Assembly (NCBI GenBank): GCA_009926065.1
Contig: RFPP01000009.1
Location: 1-64,000 of the forward strand
Length of the DNA: 64,000 nucleotides
Direction: 5' to 3'
Origin: Flavobacteriaceae bacterium
GTDB taxonomy: Bacteria; Bacteroidota; Bacteroidia; Flavobacteriales; Flavobacteriaceae
The notes beneath the pieces were generated by a model. It was not told the DNA's origin. It searched no databases and saw only the letters and a list, made by a program, of their open reading frames with translations. The first letter of the stretch is position 1. Each line of letters opens with the position of its first letter. Shown in pieces: positions 34,712 through 43,935 of this stretch. The translations under genes and the position numbers were made by a program.

Positions 34712-35152
34712 ATGAAAAAAATAGTTGAATACAGAAAGTTACTAAATGTGGATAAATCGGTTGATTTAAAAGACTTGAAAACCATATATCGTAATGCAAT
34801 GAAAGAGGCACACCCTGATAAATTTCAAGGTGATGAAGAAGGATTAAGAGTAGCAGAGGAAAATAGTAAAAAAATTATTGAAGCCTATCATTTTTTAGTA
34901 AGTATCAATCCGGAAACTATCAAACAAAACCTGCCTGAATACAATGAAACTATTAGCACTTCAACCATTACAGATTATAAATTTGTGGATGGTCGATTGA
35001 TAATTGATTTTTCAAATGGTAGTATTTACGAGTATATTAGTGTACCTAAAGCTACCTATATAAAAATGGTAAATGCGGATTCTCCAACTAGATTTGCAAA
35101 AAGGCATATTTTAAATGCTTATACTTGGAGAAAAACAACCAATCAAGATTAA
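34712..35152 (+). CDS. J-domain and KTSC-domain protein
   Basis: A 146-residue cytosolic protein with a J domain (about residues 1-65) carrying the Hsp70-contacting HPDK motif in AMKEAHPDKFQGD, then a KTSC domain (about 85-140) with DFSNGSIYEYISVPKATYIKM and SPTRFAKRHI. KTSC is named after the C-terminal part of some lysyl-tRNA synthetases and probably binds RNA or nucleotides. The combination points to an Hsp70 co-chaperone delivered to a specific target, still unknown. Monocistronic: own promoter upstream and a terminator nine bases downstream. Confidence 0.85.
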   Translation: MKKIVEYRKLLNVDKSVDLKDLKTIYRNAMKEAHPDKFQGDEEGLRVAEENSKKIIEAYHFLVSINPETIKQNLPEYNETISTSTITDYKFVDGRLIIDFSNGSIYEYISVPKATYIKMVNADSPTRFAKRHILNAYTWRKTTNQD

Positions 35153-35160
35153 TTTAAAAG

Positions 35161-35185
35161 GGGGTTTAGACTTGGGTTAAACCCC
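35161..35185. terminator. Intrinsic terminator
   Basis: Eight-base stem GGGGTTTA ... TAAACCCC with a nine-base loop, followed on the plus strand by TTATTTTT and preceded by an A-run, so it may act on both the J-domain gene and the convergent MoxR-like gene. Confidence 0.75.
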
Positions 35186-35191
35186 TTATTT

Positions 35192-36655
35192 TTACAATTT
35201 ATTGATGTAATTTCTATAAATATCACTAAATTGATATCCATCAGAAATTCGGTCTTTGCTCAATTTATCATATTCTACTAAAGCCCATAATACAAACTCT
35301 TTCATAAAATAGATATCGTCATTTTCAAGTTGAGGCTGGTATTTTTTTAACAAAACTGAAAGTGGTTTAATCGAATCTAATATTGATTTGTATTCCTCAT
35401 CAGTGGCATCATCTAATAATTCAAATCCATTTTCAGCAAAAAACCATTCAATTAAATCGGAATAGGCTGTTTTTTCATCTTGCTTTTCTAGCTTCTCAAT
35501 TTTAGGAAAATAAGCTGGTAAAAAGGTGTGAATTGCATTGCCAATTAAATGTTGAGCTACTTCTGCAGCACCCTCCTGTTCCCCTTCATATACTAATTCA
35601 ACTTTACCGGTAATAGCTGGAATAATTCCCATAAAATCGGACAACCTTACAGAAGTTTTGTCTTCTCCTGATTTTAAAGTTCGACGTTCGGCGGTACTCA
35701 ATAAATTCTCATAAGCCGTAATACTCATTCTTGCACTCACACCACTTTTATTATCAATATACTCACTTTCACGTGCTTCAAAAATAATTTGCTCCAATAA
35801 ATCTTTTGCTAATGAAGGAACATAAATAGTATCTCTTTGAATCTGATCCAAATTAGCTTCTTGTTGTGTAATTCTTCTTGCGATTTCTATTGTTTCTGGA
35901 TAGTGAGTTAAAATTTGAGATCCTATTCTATCTTTCAGCGGAGTTACAATACTACCACGATTAGTGTAATCTTCAGGATTTGCTGTAAAAACAAATTGAA
36001 TATCCAATGGCATTCTTAATTTAAATCCACGAATTTGAATATCACCTTCCTGCAAAATATTGAATAATGCCACTTGAATTCGAGCTTGTAAATCTGGTAA
36101 TTCGTTAATAACAAATATACAACGATTTGCTCTTGGAATCATTCCAAAGTGAATCACGCGGTCATCCGCATAAGATAATTTTAAATTTGCAGCTTTTATT
36201 GGATCTACATCACCTATTAAATCAGCTACAGTAACATCGGGTGTTGCTAATTTTTCAAAAAATCTATCGCTTCTATGTAACCATTTAATTGGGGTTTTAT
36301 CTCCTTCTACAGCAATTAAATCTTTGGCAAAACGAGAAATTGGTTTCAATGGGTCATCGTTAATTTCAGAACCCTCAATAATAGGTATATATTCATCTAA
36401 TAATTCAATCATTAAACGAGCTAATCTCGTTTTTGCTTGACCGCGTAATCCTAAAAAATTAATATTATGTCTTGATAAAATTGCTCTTTCTAATTCGGGA
36501 ATCACTGAATTTTCAAATCCGTAAACTCCTTCAAAAACAGGTTTATCAGTTTTGATTTTTTCCCTAAGATTATTTCTTAATTCGTCTTTGATACTTTTGG
36601 TTTGGTATCCTGAAGCTTTTAATTCGCCCAAAGTTTTAATGGTATCTATTTTCAT
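35192..36655 (-). CDS. MoxR/ChlI-like AAA+ ATPase
   Basis: A 487-residue AAA+ ATPase with Walker A LGLRGQAKTRLARLM (about residues 68-82), Walker B-like CIFVINELPDL, FTANPEDYTNRGSIVTPLKDR (sensor and arginine-finger region) and a helical C-terminal part with the Asp/Glu-rich segment around residue 400. Proteins of this type work with a von Willebrand A partner as metal-dependent chaperones or cofactor-insertion machines. The VWA gene lies 45 bases upstream on the same strand. Annotation as magnesium chelatase would be misleading: no chlorophyll or cobalamin genes are present. Confidence 0.88.
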   Translation of the reverse strand: MKIDTIKTLGELKASGYQTKSIKDELRNNLREKIKTDKPVFEGVYGFENSVIPELERAILSRHNINFLGLRGQAKTRLARLMIELLDEYIPIIEGSEINDDPLKPISRFAKDLIAVEGDKTPIKWLHRSDRFFEKLATPDVTVADLIGDVDPIKAANLKLSYADDRVIHFGMIPRANRCIFVINELPDLQARIQVALFNILQEGDIQIRGFKLRMPLDIQFVFTANPEDYTNRGSIVTPLKDRIGSQILTHYPETIEIARRITQQEANLDQIQRDTIYVPSLAKDLLEQIIFEARESEYIDNKSGVSARMSITAYENLLSTAERRTLKSGEDKTSVRLSDFMGIIPAITGKVELVYEGEQEGAAEVAQHLIGNAIHTFLPAYFPKIEKLEKQDEKTAYSDLIEWFFAENGFELLDDATDEEYKSILDSIKPLSVLLKKYQPQLENDDIYFMKEFVLWALVEYDKLSKDRISDGYQFSDIYRNYINKL

Positions 36656-36700
36656 ATTGATAAATTATCGTTCTATATATTGTATTTTTTTTATATCCTT

Positions 36701-37819
36701 TTATTTAATTCTCTTTTTTCTGTTGTTTTCATAATCTTCAAAAATCATTTCTCCAAGTCCTTTTAATCCTGTATAAAATGCTTTCCCCTGATTTTCTAAT
36801 GTAAATCGATTGATAAATTTTTGTAAATAGGGATCATTTGCAATCATAAAAGTCGTTATCGGTATGTGTAATTTTCTGGCTTGTTGAGCTTGACTGTAAC
36901 ATTTATTGACAATATATTGGTCTAAACCGTTGCTATTCATATAATATTCTCCATCTTTTTCTCGAACACAGCTCGGTTTTCCATCTGTAATCATAAAAAT
37001 TTGCTTGTTGGTGTTACGTTTACGTCTAAGTAAATCCATAGCTAATTGCAAACCTGCTACTGTATTGGTATGATAAGGACCAACTTTCAAATAGGGTAAA
37101 TCTCGAATTGAGATTGTCCAGGCATCATTACCAAAAACTAAAATATCAAGGGAGTCTTTTGGGTATTTTGTGGTAATTAATTCAGCCAATGCCATTGCAA
37201 CTTTTTTGGCAGGCGTTATTCGATCTTCGCCATAAAGAATCATACTGTGACTAATGTCAATCATCAAAACGGTACTCATTTGAGATTTAAATTGGGTGTC
37301 TTCTACAACCAAATCTCTTTCGGTCAATTGAAAATTATCTACTCCATTATTTATTTGTGAATTTCTCAAACTTTCTGTTAAAGAAATTTGTTCTAATCCA
37401 TCTCCAAATTGAAATTCTCTTAATTCTCCCGTATGTTCGTCACCAGTTCCAGTATGTTTAGTTTTATGATTTCCATTACCGGAGCGCTTTAAATTGCCAA
37501 AAATTTGGTCTAAAGCTTGTTGACGAATTGCACGTTCTGTTTTTGCAGTTAAACCTGTACCTGTCGAACCGTCATCATGGAGTACTTCTTTTATGTAACC
37601 TTTTTTCTTTAAATCCTCAATAAAATCGTCAATTGTATAGCTTGAATCGGTCAATTTATATTCATTATCTAATTGGCGTAACCAATCAATGGCCTCGTCA
37701 AAATCGCCTGAGGTATAAGTAATTAACTCTTTAAACACCTCGAAAAGTTTTTCAAAAGGCGACTGAAATGGCGATTCATATAGCTTGAAATAAAAACCTT
37801 TTTTAAATTCATTATTCAT
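36701..37819 (-). CDS. VWA-domain partner protein of MoxR-like ATPase
   Basis: A 372-residue protein whose C-terminal half is a von Willebrand A domain with an intact MIDAS: DISHS in MIDISHSMILYG, the Thr in HTNTVAGLQ and the Asp in MITDGKPSC. The N-terminal half is helical and charged and contains GTGDEHTGELREFQFGDG. It is transcribed just ahead of the AAA+ gene, the typical MoxR-VWA order being reversed or kept in different families. Likely a cytosolic two-component chaperone; the substrate is unknown. Confidence 0.87.
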   Translation of the reverse strand: MNNEFKKGFYFKLYESPFQSPFEKLFEVFKELITYTSGDFDEAIDWLRQLDNEYKLTDSSYTIDDFIEDLKKKGYIKEVLHDDGSTGTGLTAKTERAIRQQALDQIFGNLKRSGNGNHKTKHTGTGDEHTGELREFQFGDGLEQISLTESLRNSQINNGVDNFQLTERDLVVEDTQFKSQMSTVLMIDISHSMILYGEDRITPAKKVAMALAELITTKYPKDSLDILVFGNDAWTISIRDLPYLKVGPYHTNTVAGLQLAMDLLRRKRNTNKQIFMITDGKPSCVREKDGEYYMNSNGLDQYIVNKCYSQAQQARKLHIPITTFMIANDPYLQKFINRFTLENQGKAFYTGLKGLGEMIFEDYENNRKKRIK

Positions 37820-37948
37820 AACATTAAAATTAATATTTTTTATGGTTCATAAAGAAAAAACGAATAATAATTTTTAGTTAAAGTATTTCAAATGAATATT
37901 AATTTACTCAAATTTAATTTCTTAAATTTGAACATAATTAAGTAATTT

Positions 37949-38743
37949 ATGATTGAATATATAGAATATTTTTGTGCTATAATCATTGGAATTGTTTTAG
38001 GATTAACTGGCGGTGGAGGTTCAATATTAACAGTGCCTGTTTTGGTTTACATTATAAATTATAATCCAATTATTGCTACTTCCTATTCTCTTTTCATTGT
38101 AGGAATGACTTCGTCTTTTGGAACTTTATTGAATTACAGGAAAGGAAATGTAGTTTTAAAGACCGGAATTATTTTTGCCATTCCGTCCCTGATTTCTGTT
38201 TACTTAACAAGAAAATATATAGTTCATTCAATTCCAACTATTTTAATTGATAATAGTTATTTTACTGTCAACAAAGATTTATTTTTGTTACTATTGTTTG
38301 CAGTAGTGATGTTTCTTGCGGCTTTAAAAATGATTAATTCACCAAAAACTCAAGATTCTGAAGTACTAGATTACAAACAAAATATTTATTTAGTTATTTT
38401 TCAAATTTTTTGTGTTGGAATATTAATCGGTTTAATTGGAGCTGGTGGTGGGTTTTTAATAATTCCTGCATTAGTTCATTTTGCTAAATTGCCAATTAAA
38501 AAAGCCATTGGGACTTCCTTATTTATTATTGCATGTAATTCGCTAATTGGTTTTTCAGGTGATGTTCAAAATATAAATCCAGATTGGTATTTCTTGATTA
38601 AATTTGCAGCATTTACAATGACAGGAATATTAATTGGAATTTATATAAGTCGTTTTTTTAATGACCAACATTTGAAAAAAATATTTGGCTGGTTTGTATT
38701 AACCATAGCGATCTTGATAGTAACAAAAGAAATTTTATTGTAA
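37949..38743 (+). CDS. TauE/SafE-family sulfite/sulfonate exporter-like permease
   Basis: A 264-residue integral membrane protein with about eight helices in two halves, each opening with the family signature: GLTGGGGSILTVPVLVYI (residues about 19-36) and GLIGAGGGFLIIPALVHF (about 168-185). Family members move small sulfur or organic anions. It is 23 bases upstream of an MBL-rhodanese gene, so export of sulfite or thiosulfate made from persulfide oxidation is a reasonable inference. TAAATTTG at 37923-37930 is a possible -7 box. Confidence 0.88.
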   Translation: MIEYIEYFCAIIIGIVLGLTGGGGSILTVPVLVYIINYNPIIATSYSLFIVGMTSSFGTLLNYRKGNVVLKTGIIFAIPSLISVYLTRKYIVHSIPTILIDNSYFTVNKDLFLLLLFAVVMFLAALKMINSPKTQDSEVLDYKQNIYLVIFQIFCVGILIGLIGAGGGFLIIPALVHFAKLPIKKAIGTSLFIIACNSLIGFSGDVQNINPDWYFLIKFAAFTMTGILIGIYISRFFNDQHLKKIFGWFVLTIAILIVTKEILL

Positions 38744-38766
38744 AATATAACAAAGAGTCACAACCA

Positions 38767-40179
38767 ATGAAAATACAACAAATATATACAGGATGTATTG
38801 CTCAAGCAGCATATTATATAGAAAATAACGGCGAAGTAGCCATTTTTGATCCTCTAAGAGAAGTACAACCATATATTGATAAAGCTAATTTAGATAATGC
38901 CAAAATAAAGTACATTTTTGAAACGCATTTTCACGCAGATTTTGTATCAGGACATTTAGATTTAGCAAAAAAAACAGGTGGAGAAATTGTTTTTGGACCT
39001 ACAGCCAAACCAGAATTTAAGGCAATAATTGCAACCGATAATCAAAAATTTAAAGTTGGTGATTATACTATTAAAGTAATTCATACTCCAGGACATACAT
39101 TAGAAAGTACCTGTTATTTATTGACCGATGAAAATGGAAAAGATCATGGAATAATCACTGGCGATACCTTATTTATTGGTGATGTAGGAAGACCCGATTT
39201 AGCACAATCCCTAGTAAATGATTTAACACAAGAAAAACTGGCATCTTATTTATTTGATTCATTACGCAATAAAATCATACCCTTATCAGATGAATTAATT
39301 GTTTATCCAAGTCATGGCGCGGGTAGTGCTTGCGGAAAAAACATGAGTAAGGAAACTACAGATACATTGGGAAATCAAAAGAAAACTAATTATGCTTTGA
39401 GAGCAGATATGACTAAAGAAGAATTTATTGAAGAAGTTTTAGACGGACTAGGTGCTCCTCCCGCCTATTTTCCTCAAAATGTAATGATGAATGTTCAAGG
39501 TTATGCAAGTTTAGATTCAGTTATTGATAAATCTAAGAAACCATTAAAAGCTTCATTATTTTATTCCATTGCAAATGATACTGACGCTGTAATTTTAGAT
39601 GTACGTCATGAAAATGATTATGTAAAATGCCACATTCCTAAATCAATTTTTATTGGATTGCAAGGTAATTTTGCACCTTGGGTAGGTTCGTTAATTATGA
39701 ATACGAAACAACCCATATTGTTAATAACTCCAGAAGGAAAGGAAAATGAGACTATCACTAGACTTTCAAGAGTTGGATTTGACAATGTTATGGGTTATTT
39801 AGACGGTGGAATAGATTCTTGGAAAAAATCGGGATATGAAACAGATTATATTTCTTCTATTTCGCCAGAACAATTTTACCATGAAATGAATTCAAATAGT
39901 ATTGTTGTTGATGCAAGAAAACAAAGTGAATATGATGCTGAACACCTAGAAAATGCAATTAACTTACCATTAGATACCATAAATTCAATTTTTGATTTAA
40001 TCCCTAAAAATGAAGATTTTTATTTGCATTGTGCAGGTGGTTATCGTTCAGTAATTTTTGGTTCTATATTAAAATCAAGAGGATTTCATAATTTTATCAA
40101 CATTGAAAAAGGAATAAACGGAATTCGAACTACAAATGTTCCAATAACAAATTTTGTATGTCCTTCAACTTTAAAGTAA
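38767..40179 (+). CDS. MBL-fold persulfide dioxygenase-like protein with two rhodanese domains
   Basis: A 470-residue fusion. The N-terminal metallo-beta-lactamase domain (1-250) has THFHADFVSGH, the iron-binding HTPGHT, GDTLFIGDVGRPDLA and YPSHGAGSACG, as in ETHE1-type glutathione or thiol persulfide dioxygenases. Two rhodanese domains follow. The first (about 270-360) has LDVRHENDYVKCHIP but lacks the active-site Cys: its loop reads ITPEGKENE. The second (about 370-465) keeps CAGGYRS with the sulfur-carrying Cys. It likely detoxifies persulfides to sulfite or thiosulfate with the permease encoded just upstream. Confidence 0.9.
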   Translation: MKIQQIYTGCIAQAAYYIENNGEVAIFDPLREVQPYIDKANLDNAKIKYIFETHFHADFVSGHLDLAKKTGGEIVFGPTAKPEFKAIIATDNQKFKVGDYTIKVIHTPGHTLESTCYLLTDENGKDHGIITGDTLFIGDVGRPDLAQSLVNDLTQEKLASYLFDSLRNKIIPLSDELIVYPSHGAGSACGKNMSKETTDTLGNQKKTNYALRADMTKEEFIEEVLDGLGAPPAYFPQNVMMNVQGYASLDSVIDKSKKPLKASLFYSIANDTDAVILDVRHENDYVKCHIPKSIFIGLQGNFAPWVGSLIMNTKQPILLITPEGKENETITRLSRVGFDNVMGYLDGGIDSWKKSGYETDYISSISPEQFYHEMNSNSIVVDARKQSEYDAEHLENAINLPLDTINSIFDLIPKNEDFYLHCAGGYRSVIFGSILKSRGFHNFINIEKGINGIRTTNVPITNFVCPSTLK

Positions 40180-40240
40180 ATAATTTTAAAGTATAACAAA
40201 AAATTAAGTAATAATATGTGTCAACTTTGCAATTTTTAAA

Positions 40241-40248
40241 TACTTTTG
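40241..40248 (+). promoter_or_regulatory. Candidate -7 box of the TlpA-like gene
   Basis: TACTTTTG matches TAnnTTTG, 26 bases before the ATG at 40275. A TTG at 40227-40229 is only 11 bases away. Confidence 0.4.
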
Positions 40249-40274
40249 CAACTTAAATTTAAAAAATATTTAAA

Positions 40275-41432
40275 ATGAAAAGAATTTTTATCTTATTAGC
40301 TGTATTTATACTAATAATTTCATGTAACAGAGCTGGTGAAAACGAATATATTATTTCAGGTACTGTAAAAGGTATTGCTGATGGAAAAAATGTTTTTCTT
40401 GAAAAACAAGATGGGATGGGTCAGTTTGTTGCATTAGATACTGTGAAAGTAAAAAACGGTAAATTTGTAATGGAAGGTTCAGCAAAAGAGCCTGAAATTA
40501 TGGTAATTCAAGTGGAAACTGTTGAAGGTAAAGTTCCTTTTGTACTTGAAAATGGCGACATAAAAATAGTAGTTGATAAAGACAGTATTCAAAAATCAAA
40601 ATATTCGGGAACTTTTAATAATGATATTTTTTCAAAATTTAATGACAATTTGATAAAATTCCAGAAAGAATTTCAAAAGAAGCTAATTGCTTTTCAAAAT
40701 GCAAATATGGCTAAAATGAACGCAGCTCAGCAATCAAAAGATACGATCGTTATCAACAAATTGATGAAACAATACAAAGAAATTCAAAATGAAGGGATGG
40801 AATTCTACATTAAATTTGCAGAAAAAAATCCTAAAGCACTTTTATCAGCATTAATTGTAGATAGTATGTTGAATGATCCATCAGCTGATATTGAAAGAGC
40901 AAAAAAGATATACAATAGTTTTAGCAAAGAATTGAAAAATTACAAACCAGGAAAATCAATAAAATCAAAATTAGATAAAATTGGTAAACCTGTAACTGTT
41001 GCTTCGGCAGTTAATGTTGGAAATATTGCACCTAATTTTACAGCTCCTAATCCGGAGGGTAAATCAATATCACTAAATCAATCCTTAGGAAAAGTTACAA
41101 TTATTGATTTTTGGGCATCTTGGTGTAAACCTTGTCGTGCTGAAAATCCAAATATTGTAGCACTTTATGCTAAATACCATTCAAAAGGATTGAACATAAT
41201 TAGTGTTTCTCTAGATAAAGAAGCATCTGATTGGAAAGCAGCTATTGCAAAAGATAAATTGACTTGGAATCACGTTTCAAATTTAAAAGAATTTGAAGAT
41301 CCTATAGCACTTCAATATTCTATAAATGCTATTCCTTCCATATTTATTTTAGATGCAAAAGGAGTTATTATTGCAAAAGACATTCGAGGAGAAGAATTAA
41401 AAACTAAAATCGCCTCAATTTTGGGTTCTTAA
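40275..41432 (+). CDS. Lipoprotein TlpA-family thiol-disulfide oxidoreductase with DUF4369 domain
   Basis: A 385-residue exported protein: lipoprotein signal (MKRIFILLAVFILIISC, Cys at 17), a DUF4369-type beta-domain (about 25-130) common in Bacteroidota, a helical middle, and a C-terminal thioredoxin fold (about 245-385) with the redox motif in DFWASWCKPCRAENP and the cis-Pro strand YSINAIPSIFIL. It acts in the periplasm, reducing or isomerising disulfides, for example in cytochrome c maturation. Monocistronic, with its own promoter and terminator. Confidence 0.92.
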   Translation: MKRIFILLAVFILIISCNRAGENEYIISGTVKGIADGKNVFLEKQDGMGQFVALDTVKVKNGKFVMEGSAKEPEIMVIQVETVEGKVPFVLENGDIKIVVDKDSIQKSKYSGTFNNDIFSKFNDNLIKFQKEFQKKLIAFQNANMAKMNAAQQSKDTIVINKLMKQYKEIQNEGMEFYIKFAEKNPKALLSALIVDSMLNDPSADIERAKKIYNSFSKELKNYKPGKSIKSKLDKIGKPVTVASAVNVGNIAPNFTAPNPEGKSISLNQSLGKVTIIDFWASWCKPCRAENPNIVALYAKYHSKGLNIISVSLDKEASDWKAAIAKDKLTWNHVSNLKEFEDPIALQYSINAIPSIFILDAKGVIIAKDIRGEELKTKIASILGS

Positions 41433-41451
41433 CTTTAAAATTACTTAGATT

Positions 41452-41470
41452 AATCTCCCTATGGGAGATT
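41452..41470 (+). terminator. Intrinsic terminator
   Basis: Perfect eight-base stem AATCTCCC - TAT - GGGAGATT followed by a run of seven T on the plus strand, 19 bases after the TlpA-like stop codon. Confidence 0.88.
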
Positions 41471-41511
41471 TTTTTTTATAAAAAATCTAAGAGATTAGTT
41501 TTTATAGGGTA

Positions 41512-42153
41512 TCATATTTTTCCCCATTTTATTAAAATAAATAATATTATAATAGGAATAGCTAATAGAATTACCATGGCTTGGTTTTCAATTAATAGAT
41601 TAGGTTCATTAACTAATGAAATTATAAAACCACCTATTGCCCCACCAAAATGAGCAGTATGCCCAATATTGTCATTTTTGGCTTTCATACCATATATAGA
41701 ATAAAGCAAATAACCTATTCCGAAGATATAAGCGGGTATTGGAATGGGAATAAAAAACAAATATAAATTCATATCGGGTTGCAATAATATAGCAGAATAC
41801 AAAACTCCAGTTACCGCTCCAGAAGCTCCTATTGCTCGATAGTGATAATCTTTATAATGAAAATATAATGTCAATAAACTTCCGAAAAATAAACTTCCGA
41901 AATAAATTAATCCAAAGGTTAAATTTCCCAAATAACCGTATACAACAGGTGCAAAGAAATATAATGTTAGCATATTAAAAGCTAAATGAGAAATATCAGA
42001 ATGTAAAAAAGCTGAAGAAATCATTCGAAATTGCTCACCAGACCGAATACTTCCAATATGAAATTCATAATTTCTAAAAAAAACACTGTTTTCAAACCCT
42101 TTGAAACTGATTAATACGGTAAACGAGATAATAATAATTAATAAAATATTCAT
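41512..42153 (-). CDS. Rhomboid-family intramembrane serine protease
   Basis: A 213-residue six-helix membrane protein. Catalytic residues are visible: Ser in YRAIGASGAVTGVL (GxSG) and His in HTAHFGGAIGG, with the HLAFNMLTLYFF segment containing the conserved His and Asn of the second helix. This is the minimal bacterial rhomboid with no extra domains. It cuts transmembrane substrates, none identifiable here. Divergent from the acyltransferase gene, with a 104-base gap holding a TATATTTG box for the latter. Confidence 0.92.
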   Translation of the reverse strand: MNILLIIIISFTVLISFKGFENSVFFRNYEFHIGSIRSGEQFRMISSAFLHSDISHLAFNMLTLYFFAPVVYGYLGNLTFGLIYFGSLFFGSLLTLYFHYKDYHYRAIGASGAVTGVLYSAILLQPDMNLYLFFIPIPIPAYIFGIGYLLYSIYGMKAKNDNIGHTAHFGGAIGGFIISLVNEPNLLIENQAMVILLAIPIIILFILIKWGKI

Positions 42154-42231
42154 TTTTTACTATTTAATTCATAAAATAAAGTAAAGATAGTATATAAAAA
42201 ATGTTCTTTAGTCATAAAAATTATTTTGATG

Positions 42232-42239
42232 TATATTTG
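42232..42239 (+). promoter_or_regulatory. Candidate -7 box of the acyltransferase gene
   Basis: TATATTTG matches TAnnTTTG and lies 18 bases before the ATG at 42258; no well-spaced TTG upstream. Confidence 0.4.
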
Positions 42240-42257
42240 CAATAAATTACTAACATA

Positions 42258-43133
42258 ATGCAGCTATTAATATATATATTACTATATCCTATTTTATGGT
42301 GTATTTCTATTCTACCCTTTAGGCTATTATATTTTCTTTCTGATGGATTTTATTATTTTACCTACTATATCATAGGCTACCGAAAAAAAATAGTTAGAGA
42401 AAACCTAGCTTTAACACTTCCTCATTTATCAGATAAAGAAAGATTAATTATTGAAAAAAAAACATATAAAAATATGTGTGACGTTTTTTTGGAAATGATA
42501 AAAACACTAACTATTTCTAAAAAAGAACTTGAAAAGAGATATCAATTTAAAAATATAGAGTTATATCTAAATTTAGAAAAAAAGGGAAAAAGTATTGCTT
42601 TGCTTTGTGCACACTATGCCAGTTACGAATGGGTAACTTCAATAAATAGTAAAATTTCTTTTGAAGGATATGCCATATATAAAAAAATAAATAATCCATA
42701 TTTTGATAAATTAGTTAGAGATATTCGTTCCAAATTTAAAGCTACTTTAATAACTACAAAGGAAGCAATATCAACAATGGAATACAATTTTAAAAATAAT
42801 AAACTGAGTTTATATGGACTAATTAGTGATCAATCTCCTAGAATTAGTTCTATTTATCATTGGAATAAATTTATGGGAATAGAAGTTCCAATTCATACTG
42901 GAGGTGAAATGTTAGCTAAAAAATATGATATGAATGTAATTTTTTTAAGAACAAAAAAAATTAAACGTGGTTTTTATGAAGCTGAATTAGAATTACTTTC
43001 AGAAAATGCAAAAGAAGAACCAGATTATGATATTACTGACAGGTATTTAAAACTTGTAGAACAACAAATTTATGAGAAACCAGAATATTATCTTTGGACT
43101 CATAAACGATGGAAACATCGCAAATTATCTTAA
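42258..43133 (+). CDS. Lipid A-type (HtrB/LpxL-like) acyltransferase
   Basis: A 291-residue membrane-anchored acyltransferase of the LpxL/HtrB superfamily. After an N-terminal hydrophobic segment (about residues 3-40), the catalytic H-x4-E motif appears as [10 protein letters not shown], followed by [20 protein letters not shown] and GLISDQSPR, typical of the group. It probably adds the secondary acyl chain to lipid A at the inner membrane, although some relatives act on ornithine or other lipids. The last nine bases overlap the convergent VF530 gene. Confidence 0.88.
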   Translation: MQLLIYILLYPILWCISILPFRLLYFLSDGFYYFTYYIIGYRKKIVRENLALTLPHLSDKERLIIEKKTYKNMCDVFLEMIKTLTISKKELEKRYQFKNIELYLNLEKKGKSIALLCAHYASYEWVTSINSKISFEGYAIYKKINNPYFDKLVRDIRSKFKATLITTKEAISTMEYNFKNNKLSLYGLISDQSPRISSIYHWNKFMGIEVPIHTGGEMLAKKYDMNVIFLRTKKIKRGFYEAELELLSENAKEEPDYDITDRYLKLVEQQIYEKPEYYLWTHKRWKHRKLS

Positions 43134-43340
43134 GGATTTAATGTATAATTTCTCTACTTTATTTCTAGCCCAATCTGTTTTTCTCAAAAAGGTTAAACTC
43201 GATTTTACACTAGGGTTGGTTGTAAAACACTTTATATTAATGAGTTTCCCCAAGTACTCAAATCCATAATGCTCTACTAAATGCTCCACTATTTTTTGTA
43301 AAGTAACTCCATGAAGGGGATCAGGATTGTTGTTTGTCAT
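43125..43340 (-). CDS. VF530-family small DNA-binding protein
   Basis: A 71-residue protein of the VF530 (DUF2132) family, recognised by the run [20 protein letters not shown], the middle [17 protein letters not shown] and the terminal [10 protein letters not shown]. Structural work on family members shows a small helical domain with DNA-binding resemblance; biological role is not known. It is complete despite its length and overlaps the acyltransferase end by nine bases on the other strand. Confidence 0.88.
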   Translation of the reverse strand: MTNNNPDPLHGVTLQKIVEHLVEHYGFEYLGKLINIKCFTTNPSVKSSLTFLRKTDWARNKVEKLYIKSLR

Positions 43341-43411
43341 AAAATAATTTTGTGTAATTTTAGGTTGTTAAAAAGTTCTTGTATACCAACAAAATTAATG
43401 AATTGTTATCG

Positions 43412-43419
43412 TACATTTG
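43412..43419 (+). promoter_or_regulatory. Candidate -7 box of smpB
   Basis: TACATTTG matches TAnnTTTG eight bases before the ATG at 43427, implying a very short leader. It supports 43427 over the upstream in-frame TTG at 43379. Confidence 0.45.
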
Positions 43420-43426
43420 CGGTAAG

Positions 43427-43879
43427 ATGTTAAAAACTGTAAACATAGTAAACAAAAGAGCCAGATTTGATTATGAAATAATCGAAACCTATACTGCTGG
43501 AATAGTTTTAGCTGGAACAGAAATAAAGTCCATACGTCTTGGTAAAGCAAATATCACGGAAAGTTTCTGTGAATTTAGTGGATTAGAATTATTTGCAATT
43601 AACACCTATATCGAAGAATATTCTTACGGAAATAAATTCAATCATAAAGCACGTAGCGAAAGAAAATTATTATTAAACAAACGAGAACTTAAAGGATTAG
43701 AACGAAGTGTTCAGGCAAAAGGACTTACAATAATTCCTTTGAAATTATTTACTAATGAAAAGGGTATTGCTAAACTAGAAATTGGCCTTTGTAGAGGAAA
43801 AAAAACCTATGACAAGCGAGAATCACTGAAAGAACAAGATACTAAAAGAGATTTAGAGCGAATTAAAAAAGAATATTGA
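43427..43879 (+). CDS. smpB: SsrA-binding protein SmpB
   Basis: Partner of tmRNA in rescue of stalled ribosomes. The 150-residue protein (start 43427) has the family marks NKRARFDYEIIETYTAGIVL, GTEIKSIRLGKANI, the central RKLLLNKRELKGL and the C-terminal tail GKKTYDKRESLKEQDTKRD. An in-frame TTG at 43379 would add 16 residues not seen in the family and lies upstream of the -7 box, so it was rejected. The tmRNA gene itself is not in this window. Confidence 0.96.
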   Translation: MLKTVNIVNKRARFDYEIIETYTAGIVLAGTEIKSIRLGKANITESFCEFSGLELFAINTYIEEYSYGNKFNHKARSERKLLLNKRELKGLERSVQAKGLTIIPLKLFTNEKGIAKLEIGLCRGKKTYDKRESLKEQDTKRDLERIKKEY

Positions 43880-43935
43880 AACAAGTATTTTTTTTCGAAA
43901 ATAAATGACCAAATATGTCTTGACAATAAATTAAA

